Positions 58,702-64,000 of a DNA stretch of 64,000 nucleotides are shown one piece after another (within the stretch, counting starts at the first letter, position 1; each line of letters starts with the position of its first letter). The stretch spans positions 21,610 through 85,609 of the forward strand of contig CAZNRY010000001.1 of NCBI GenBank assembly GCA_964575675.1, read 5' to 3'. The translations under genes were made by a program, and so were the position numbers. A model generated the notes under the pieces. That model was not told the DNA's origin, ran no database searches, and saw nothing but the letters and a program-made list of their open reading frames with translations. The DNA is from CAZNRY01 sp964575675 (GTDB lineage: Bacteria; Eisenbacteria; RBG-16-71-46; CAIMUX01; VGJL01).

Positions 58702-59957
58702 ACCGGCGCGGCCTTTCGCTCATCCTCCTTCTCCTTGTTGCGGCGGCCGCTCCGGGCTGGGGGAAGATCCTGGTTCCCATGGATCTCACCCAGGCAAACC
58801 ACCTGAAGGCCTACGGGGTCGCCTACCACGCCCTCCAGCGCGGCCAGGACGTCGAGTGGCTGCTGAACTATCGGGGCGGCTCCTTCCTGATGGACGACGA
58901 CCCGGCCACGACGCGCGACTGCTCTCTCTCCGGGGTTTCCTTCGAGGAGAGGAGCGGAAGCGAGGTCGTCTCGATCCTCGACGAGATCGAGGGGAGCAAC
59001 ATGGAGGTCGTCCTTCTGGAGAAGGCCCCGGTGGTCGCCGTCTACTACCCGCAGGAGATCGATCCCTGGGACGACGCGGTCGTTCTCGCGCTCGATTACG
59101 CCGAGATCCCCTACGAAAAGCTCTGGGACGAGGAAGTGGTGGCGGGACAGCTCTCCAAGTACGACTGGCTCCACCTCCACCACGAAGACTTCACCGGCCA
59201 GTACGGGAAGTTCTACGCCTCATATCGCAGCGCTCCCTGGTACCTCGAGCAGGTGCGCGTCAACGAAGAAGCGGCGAAGAAGCTCGGGTTCGCGAAGGTC
59301 TGGCAGCTCAAGCAATCCGTCGCGGTGCGGATCAAGGAGTACGTGGCGCGCGGGGGATTCGTCTTCTCGATGTGCTCGGCCACCGACAGCTTCGACATCT
59401 CTCTCGCCGCCCAGGGGATCGACATCGCCGACGCGGTCTACGACGGCGATCCACCGGAGACGGGGGCCCAGATGAAGCTCGATTTCTCCCGCGCGCTTGC
59501 GTTCACCGACTTCAGGCTCGAGATGAATCCGCTCGTCTACGAGTACTCCGACATCGACATGACCCAGGAGGCGTCGTTGCGGGGGCAGGAGAACGACTAC
59601 TTCCAGCTCTTCGACTTCTCGGCAAAGGAGGACCCTGTCCCCTCGATGCTGACCCAGTGCCACGTCAATGTCCTCCGCGGGTTCATGGGACAGACGACGA
59701 GCTTCAGGAAGTCGTTGCTCAAGAAATCGACGATCGTCCTGGCGGAGGTCCCGGGAGCGGGCGACGTTCGTTACTGCCACGGCAATTTCGGAAAGGGGAC
59801 GTTCACGTACTACGGAGGGCACGATCCGGAGGACTACCAGCACCAAGTGGGCGACCCGCCGACCCAGCTCGAGCTGCACCCCAACTCCGGCGGCTACCGC
59901 CTGATCCTGAACAACGTCCTCTTTCCCGCCGCGAAGAAGCAGGAACGAAAGACCTAG
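58698..59957 (+). CDS. Secreted protein of the family often mis-named asparagine synthetase B
   Basis: 419 residues. Signal peptide about 1-22 (LILLLLVAAAAPGWG). Conserved family block at the mature N-terminus: KILVPMDLTQANHLKAYGVA, YHALQRGQDVEWLLNYRGGS. Later blocks: YDWLHLHHEDFTGQYGKFY, ARGGFVFSMCSATDSFDISL, NFGKGTFTYYGGHDPEDYQH and LHPNSGGYRLILNNVLFPAA. The SMCS Cys and YGGHDP His recall GATase1/ThuA folds like DUF4159, but no AsnB motif (N-terminal Cys glutaminase, SGGxD ATP loop) is present. In Bacteroidota these proteins are auto-labelled asparagine synthetase B. It overlaps the TPR gene by 4 bp and ends the operon. Confidence 0.82.
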   Translation: MNRRGLSLILLLLVAAAAPGWGKILVPMDLTQANHLKAYGVAYHALQRGQDVEWLLNYRGGSFLMDDDPATTRDCSLSGVSFEERSGSEVVSILDEIEGSNMEVVLLEKAPVVAVYYPQEIDPWDDAVVLALDYAEIPYEKLWDEEVVAGQLSKYDWLHLHHEDFTGQYGKFYASYRSAPWYLEQVRVNEEAAKKLGFAKVWQLKQSVAVRIKEYVARGGFVFSMCSATDSFDISLAAQGIDIADAVYDGDPPETGAQMKLDFSRALAFTDFRLEMNPLVYEYSDIDMTQEASLRGQENDYFQLFDFSAKEDPVPSMLTQCHVNVLRGFMGQTTSFRKSLLKKSTIVLAEVPGAGDVRYCHGNFGKGTFTYYGGHDPEDYQHQVGDPPTQLELHPNSGGYRLILNNVLFPAAKKQERKT

Positions 59958-59995
59958 GCCCCTCCTGCGGCACCCAGCGGTTCGAGCTGGCGACT

Positions 59996-60235
59996 CATTC
60001 GGGGCGTGCCGTTCGCGCTCGCTCCGGCGCATCCCGCTCGGCCGGCTAAACGAGCGGGGCCACGGATCGAGCCGGATGGTTCCTCCGGACCGGCGCTCGC
60101 TCGGGGATGTGCGAACATCCTGGCTCGCGCCTGCGGCCCGCTTCGCGCGCCGACCGGCGGCGCTTCTCGCAAGTACCATCCGCGCGGCGGGCAGCTCCTG
60201 CAGAACCAACCGGCTCGATCGCGGCCCCCCCCGGC
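59996..60235 (+). repeat. Dispersed GC-rich intergenic repeat, long copy 2
   Basis: This occupies most of the 422-bp gap before the zinc-ribbon gene. CATTCGGGGCGTGCC (59996-60010) is the reverse complement of part of the 43-kb hairpin element. CGCTCGCTCCGGCGCATCCC (60017-60036) starts the common module. 60072-60148 and 60178-60207 match 2747-2823 and 2851-2880 closely. The remaining 60236-60379 holds a TTGACA -35-like site and the leader of the next gene. Confidence 0.75.
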
Positions 60236-60249
60236 GCACCCTCCCTCTT

Positions 60250-60278
60250 GACAAAGGCCCCCCTTCCGGCGATCCTCT
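60250..60278 (+). promoter_or_regulatory. Putative promoter for the zinc-ribbon gene
   Basis: TTGACA (60250-60255) is followed after 17 bp by GATCCT (60273-60278). The -35 is perfect and the -10 weak. The spacer carries a run of six C, as in the secDF promoter. It is 102 bp before the ATG. Confidence 0.35.
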
Positions 60279-60379
60279 GAAGCTCGACCCGCCCGAGCGC
60301 GGGAACGGGTCCGACGTCTTCGCGCCGGAGATCGGCGCTGGGTGGCAGCGGCCTGGGAAGGGCAGGGAGTGAGGACGGG

Positions 60380-60601
60380 ATGATGAATGTGGTGAGGGGG
60401 GGCGGAGGACAGGACGCCGGATACCCCATCTGCAAGAAGTGCAACGACGGCGTCTTGATTCCTCTGTCCGACTACGGTCGCGAGGGAGCGCCGATCAACT
60501 TCAAGGCCTGGGTCTGTTCGAATCCTGAGTGCGGATTCAACATCCGCATCGACAACGGAGAGATCAGTTACGGACGGTCGATCAGTCATTCCTCCAAGTA
60601 A
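60380..60601 (+). CDS. Small zinc-ribbon protein
   Basis: 73 residues with one complete ribbon: YPICKKCNDG (about 17-22) and VCSNPECGFN (about 45-52), a Cys4 site. Between them LIPLSDYGREGAPINFKAW and after it IRIDNGEISYG look like beta strands. There is no further domain. ATG 60380 or 60383 are both possible. The HAD gene starts 12 bp after the stop, so it may be co-transcribed. Role unknown; it may bind nucleic acid or a protein partner. Confidence 0.72.
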   Translation: MMNVVRGGGGQDAGYPICKKCNDGVLIPLSDYGREGAPINFKAWVCSNPECGFNIRIDNGEISYGRSISHSSK

Positions 60602-60613
60602 GACCTCCCGCGC

Positions 60614-61333
60614 ATGGCCGGGAGATCACCCGAATCGATGATCCGGGCGGTTCTCTTCGACCTCGATAACACCCTCACCGACTTCATGAAGATGAAGGAC
60701 GCCTCGATCGACGCTGCGATCGAGGGGATGCTCGACATGGGCCTGCCGATGAGCCGGGAGCAGGCCCGGGATCGCATCTACGCCATCTACGATCGCGAGG
60801 GGATCGAGTATCAGCGGGTCTTCGACAACTTCCTGAAGGAGAACATGGGGGAAGTCCCCCCCAGCGTCCTGGCCGCTGCGATCGTCGGTTATCGCCGCGC
60901 CCGCGACTCCTACCTCGTCCTGTACCCCCGCGTCCGGCAGACGTTGACCGAGCTTCTGCGCAGGGGGTTTCGGCTGGCCGTCCTCTCCGACGCCCCGGCC
61001 CTCCAGGCATGGCTCCGCCTGCATCATCTGGCGCTGAACCATCTCTTCGAGTTCGTCATCACCTTCGATGACACGGGCGAGCGGAAGCCGAGTCCGGTCG
61101 GGTTCGCGCGTGCGCTCGAGCTTCTCCAGATGCGCCCCGAGGATGTGTTGATGGTAGGCGATTGGCCCGAGAGGGACATGGTCGGGGCCGCCCGTATGGG
61201 GATGCAGACCGTCTTCGCGCGCTACGGCGACACGAAGGGGGTCACCGAATCGGGAGCCGATTTCGAGATCGACGACATCCATGACCTTCTCTCGATCATC
61301 GAACGCCTGAACCGGCCGTCCGCGGAGGGATGA
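60614..61333 (+). CDS. HAD-superfamily phosphatase
   Basis: 239 residues. Motif I VLFDLDNTLTDF (catalytic DxDxT, about 14-20), motif II LAVLSDAP, motif III lysine in DTGERKPSPVGF, motif IV MVGDWPERDMVGAA. The helical cap inserted between motifs I and II marks class I, similar to phosphoglycolate or haloacid groups. Substrate unknown. ATG 60638 (IRAVLFDLD) is another possible start; the listed one gives 8 more residues. The stop overlaps nnr (ATGA), which may point to metabolite repair or housekeeping. Confidence 0.88.
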   Translation: MAGRSPESMIRAVLFDLDNTLTDFMKMKDASIDAAIEGMLDMGLPMSREQARDRIYAIYDREGIEYQRVFDNFLKENMGEVPPSVLAAAIVGYRRARDSYLVLYPRVRQTLTELLRRGFRLAVLSDAPALQAWLRLHHLALNHLFEFVITFDDTGERKPSPVGFARALELLQMRPEDVLMVGDWPERDMVGAARMGMQTVFARYGDTKGVTESGADFEIDDIHDLLSIIERLNRPSAEG

Positions 61334-62901
61334 TGTTCCTGCTCTCGACCGCGGAGATGCGGGAGTGCGATCGTCGAACGATCACGCAATTCGGGACGCC
61401 GGGGCCGGTTCTGATGGAGCGCGCCGGGTGGGGGATCTATGCCGAGATCCGCAGGCGTTTCGATCGCGTGAATCGGCGCCGCATCTGGATCGTCTGCGGA
61501 CGAGGGAACAACGGAGGCGACGGGCTGGTCTTGGCCCGCCTCCTGCACGACGGCGGCTACAATCCGAGGGTGATGCTGACCGGCCCGCCCGAAGAGATCT
61601 CGGGCGACGCGGGGCTTCAGATCTCGCCTCTCGTCGAGCGGGGGATTCCCCTTGAGCCGATCGCGCCCGAGGGATTGACCGATCTCGCTAGACTCGAGCG
61701 GGGCGATCTGCTAATCGATGCGATTTTCGGCACCGGCTTCAAGGGGAAGCTGAGCGGGGAGGTGGCCGACGCCGTTTCCGCGATTAACCTGTCACCAGCC
61801 ACGGTCATCGCGATCGACATCCCATCCGGTCTCTCCGCCGACCACGGACGGGTCGACGGCCCGGCCGTACGCGCTGATCTCACGATCGCGATTGCTAGCC
61901 CGAAGCGGTCGTTCGTCTTCTACCCCGCGCGGGAGCATGTGGGGGAGTGGTGCGTCGTCGACATTGGCATACCGGCCGAGGCGATGGCGGCGGTCATGCC
62001 GGTCGTCCGCCTCGCTTCGCCCGACGATGTCTCCGCACGTTTCCCCTCGTTCCCGCGCAACGCGCACAAGGGGACGCGCGGGAAGATCGTCATCGCGGGC
62101 GGCTCGCCCGGGCTCACCGGCGCGCCGTGTCTCGCCGCGCTTGCGGCAGCGCGGAGCGGGGCGGGACTCGTCCGCGTCGCCGTCGCCCGCTCGTTGAACC
62201 CGATCATCGAGGCGAAGCTCACCGAGCCGATGACCTTTCCGCTCGCGGAGACGAAAGCCGGAACGCTGAGCCCCCGATCGGCTGCCTTCATCCTCTCCCT
62301 CGCCAGCGAGTGGGGTTGCCTGGTGCTCGGTCCGGGGATGGGACGGCACCCGGAGACCGACCGGCTGGTCCGCCGTCTGTACGATTCATGGAGCGGGCCC
62401 CTCGTGGTGGACGCAGACGGCCTCAATGCCCTCGCCCGGCTGGGGATCCCGCCGCCCTCTTCGGGACGGCCGATCCGCGTCCTGACCCCTCACCCAGGGG
62501 AGATGGCCCGGATCTCCGGGCTCGCGATCGGCGAGATTCTCGCGGATCCGGTGGCGGCGGCCCGCGGCTTCGCGATGGAGCAAGGGGTTGTTCTCGTCCT
62601 CAAGGGGGCGCCGACGACGATCGCGTCCCCCGACGGCCAGGTCATCGTGAGCTCCACGGGCAATCCCGGTCTGGCGACCGGAGGATCGGGGGACGTGCTC
62701 TCGGGAATGATCGGCACATTCCTCGCGCAGGGGATCTCGCCACCGTGGGCGGCGGCCTGCGCGGCCTACCTGCACGGACTTGCCGCGGACATCGCATCCA
62801 GGAAGCGCACCGAACGGGCCATGACGCCGGGCGACGTCATCGAGCCGCTCGGTCCGGCGTGGGCCGCTTTGACCGGACAGGCGGGAGAGAATGGCGTCTG
62901 A
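61330..62901 (+). CDS. nnr: Bifunctional NAD(P)H-hydrate repair enzyme (epimerase and dehydratase)
   Basis: 523 residues. N-terminal YjeF-N epimerase about 1-215: WIVCGRGNNGGDGLVLARLL (about 56-75) and AIDIPSGLSADHGRVDGPAV. C-terminal dehydratase (ribokinase-like) about 225-515: HKGTRGKIVIAGGSPGLTGA, LVVDADGLNAL, RVLTPHPGEMARISG, VVLVLKGAPTTIASPDG, and GNPGLATGGSGDVLSGMIGT (catalytic Asp in GGSGD). The pair converts the damaged hydrate NAD(P)HX, R and S forms, back to NAD(P)H using ATP or ADP. It overlaps HAD upstream by 4 bp and the aldolase downstream by 11 bp. Confidence 0.95.
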   Translation: MMFLLSTAEMRECDRRTITQFGTPGPVLMERAGWGIYAEIRRRFDRVNRRRIWIVCGRGNNGGDGLVLARLLHDGGYNPRVMLTGPPEEISGDAGLQISPLVERGIPLEPIAPEGLTDLARLERGDLLIDAIFGTGFKGKLSGEVADAVSAINLSPATVIAIDIPSGLSADHGRVDGPAVRADLTIAIASPKRSFVFYPAREHVGEWCVVDIGIPAEAMAAVMPVVRLASPDDVSARFPSFPRNAHKGTRGKIVIAGGSPGLTGAPCLAALAAARSGAGLVRVAVARSLNPIIEAKLTEPMTFPLAETKAGTLSPRSAAFILSLASEWGCLVLGPGMGRHPETDRLVRRLYDSWSGPLVVDADGLNALARLGIPPPSSGRPIRVLTPHPGEMARISGLAIGEILADPVAAARGFAMEQGVVLVLKGAPTTIASPDGQVIVSSTGNPGLATGGSGDVLSGMIGTFLAQGISPPWAAACAAYLHGLAADIASRKRTERAMTPGDVIEPLGPAWAALTGQAGENGV

Positions 62902-63520
62902 GGGCTCGACGGCATCGCTCGCTGACGAGCTTCGCCGGATCGGGCGTCTGCTCGGGCGTCGCGGGATCTTCGTCGCAGACGACGGCAATCTGAGTGCCCG
63001 GTGTCCGGATGGAAGCGTCTGGATCACCGCGCGTGGGGTCCGCAAGGACGCGCTCCTTCGCGGCGACCTCGTCCGCGTGGCTGCGGACGGAACGCGGCTC
63101 GAGGGATCGTCGGAACCCTCTTCGGAGATCTTCCTCCACCTTGGGATTTACTCGTGGCGGCCGGACGTTGGGGCCGTGATCCACGCCCATCCTCCCTTCG
63201 CGACGGGATTTGCCGCCGCCGGCGTGGAGATCCGCGAGGATGCCCTCGCGGAGGCCGCCGTGGCCCTTGGGCGCGTCCCCGTCGTTCCGTACCGTACGCC
63301 GGGGCAGAGGGAAGCAGGCGAGATCGTCCGCCCCTACCTCGCCATGCACCGGGCGTTGCTTCTCGGCAACCACGGGGCGGTCACTCTCGGCCGCGATCTC
63401 GAGGACGCGTGCCGCCGCATGGAGCGGCTCGAGCATGTCGCGCGCACGGTCTTGACGGCCCGCCTGCTCGGCGGTGTCTGTCCACTCACCCGAGAGCAAC
63501 GGGAAGCACTCGGTCACTAG
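62891..63520 (+). CDS. Class II aldolase/adducin family protein
   Basis: 209 residues. The zinc ligands are HAHPP (two His, about 97-99) and the His of LLGNHGAVTLGRDLED (about 160). The catalytic Glu side is SSEPSSEIFLHLGIY (about 76-86). DDGNLSARCPDGSVWITARG is the conserved N-terminal loop (NxSxR). Enzymes of this kind cleave fuculose- or ribulose-phosphates, or demethylthio-sugar phosphates in methionine salvage; others decarboxylate. The substrate is not told by context. The start lies inside the nnr end (11-bp overlap), and glnA follows after 17 bp. Confidence 0.88.
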   Translation: MASEGSTASLADELRRIGRLLGRRGIFVADDGNLSARCPDGSVWITARGVRKDALLRGDLVRVAADGTRLEGSSEPSSEIFLHLGIYSWRPDVGAVIHAHPPFATGFAAAGVEIREDALAEAAVALGRVPVVPYRTPGQREAGEIVRPYLAMHRALLLGNHGAVTLGRDLEDACRRMERLEHVARTVLTARLLGGVCPLTREQREALGH

Positions 63521-63537
63521 AACGAAAGGAAATCGCC

Positions 63538-64000
63538 ATGGCCCAAGGGATCGTGACGAAGGAAGATCTGCTCCGCTACATCTCCGAACACGACGTGAAG
63601 ATCATCAACCTCTGGTTCGTCGACATCCTCGGGATGCTGAAGTCCTTCGGGATCACCCCGAACCAGTTGGAAGAGGCGATGGATGAAGGGCTCGGCTTCG
63701 ACGGCTCTTCGGTCGAGGGTTTCGCGCGGATCTACGAATCCGATCTGATTGCCTTCCCCGACATCGAGACCTTCGAGATTCTGCCCCGGCTGGTCGACGG
63801 GCATCTCCATGCCCGGATGATCTGCGACATCCAGAACCCGGACCGCACTCCCTACGCGGGCGACCCGCGGCACGTCCTGCGGCGCAACATCGAGAAGGCC
63901 GCGCGCATGGGCTTCACCTTCAACGTCGGTCCGGAACTCGAGTACTTCTACCTGAAGGCGCACGACGATCCGCGCGCGCTCGACCACGCCGGATACTTCG
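63538..64000 (+). CDS. glnA: Glutamine synthetase type I, N-terminal part (truncated by window end)
   Basis: 154 residues are visible and the frame is open at the window edge. NLWFVDILGMLKSFGITPNQ, EGLGFDGSSVEGFARIYESD and ARMICDIQNPDRTPYAGDPR are the beta-grasp domain and first catalytic-domain segment; FNVGPELEYFYLK carries the first metal-binding Glu. It joins ammonia to glutamate with ATP. AAAGGA lies 7 bases before the ATG. The adenylylation tyrosine and the rest are outside the window. Confidence 0.95.
   Translation, partial: MAQGIVTKEDLLRYISEHDVKIINLWFVDILGMLKSFGITPNQLEEAMDEGLGFDGSSVEGFARIYESDLIAFPDIETFEILPRLVDGHLHARMICDIQNPDRTPYAGDPRHVLRRNIEKAARMGFTFNVGPELEYFYLKAHDDPRALDHAGYF

Noticed and set aside
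1..64000. CRISPR array, tRNA or rRNA genes
   Set aside because: I looked for regularly spaced direct repeats and for tRNA T-loop/acceptor patterns in the intergenic gaps and found none. The repeats present are few, irregular and GC-rich.

Overview
The window is 64 kb of GC-rich, gene-dense bacterial chromosome, with no prophage, insertion sequence, CRISPR array, rRNA or tRNA gene that I can see. The organism looks like an uncultured diderm of the FCB/Eisenbacteria type. This is inference, not proof. The reasons are: three secreted proteins that end in a FlgD/type-IX-like C-terminal module; a beta-barrel/lipoprotein cluster; a DUF4159-DUF4175-TPR-secreted-protein operon; GT-C membrane glycosyltransferases of the DUF2723 and DDAYI types; an aromatic amino acid hydroxylase with a long C-terminal extension; and an outer-membrane style OmpA protein. 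A run of 10 Ns at 10797-10806 shows that this is a scaffolded draft assembly, probably metagenomic.

Layout. 1-8520 (+): end of a DsbD-like thiol reductase, a large membrane protein, an ALDH7-type aldehyde dehydrogenase, thioredoxin, a secreted M28 peptidase and a PfkB kinase. 8684-19127 (mixed): GNAT acetyltransferase, M29 aminopeptidase, DUF4177, a secreted metallophosphatase, then a minus-strand block (Gly-rich membrane protein, methyltransferase, MFS transporter, secreted beta-propeller protein). 19313-25253 (+): aromatic amino acid hydroxylase and two GT-C membrane proteins, the second with TPRs. 25259-30121: a 187-bp element with perfect 20-bp inverted ends, an OmpA-family protein, a DUF47/PiT phosphate pair in which both genes are broken, and a second secreted phosphatase. 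30305-33884: FkbM methyltransferase, MoaE/MoaD, and an HD-GYP protein with a degenerate receiver partner.

34217-42901 is a tight co-directional run, mostly with 4-bp start/stop overlaps: SurA-like chaperone, S4 protein, FtsE, FtsX, EnvC-like activator, HolB, RicT/YaaT, TatD, RsmA and uracil-DNA glycosylase. It joins envelope and septum control to replication and RNA maintenance. 43184-50046 holds a sugar nucleotidyltransferase, a histidine-kinase-like protein without its phosphoacceptor His, a beta-barrel protein, two related lipoproteins and a divergent polysaccharide deacetylase. 50126-52720 is secD-secF, followed by a clear terminator. 52836-59957 is a four-gene envelope operon (DUF4159, 1119-aa DUF4175 coiled-coil protein, TPR protein, secreted protein of unknown function). 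It is the best candidate here for an uncharacterised machine. 60380-64000 holds a zinc-ribbon protein, HAD phosphatase, NAD(P)H-hydrate repair enzyme, class II aldolase and the start of glutamine synthetase.

Intergenic regions carry at least two dispersed repeat families (copies near 2.7, 9.2, 43.0 and 60.1 kb) plus several long imperfect hairpins. Only two regions look damaged: the DUF47/PiT pair and the N-gap.
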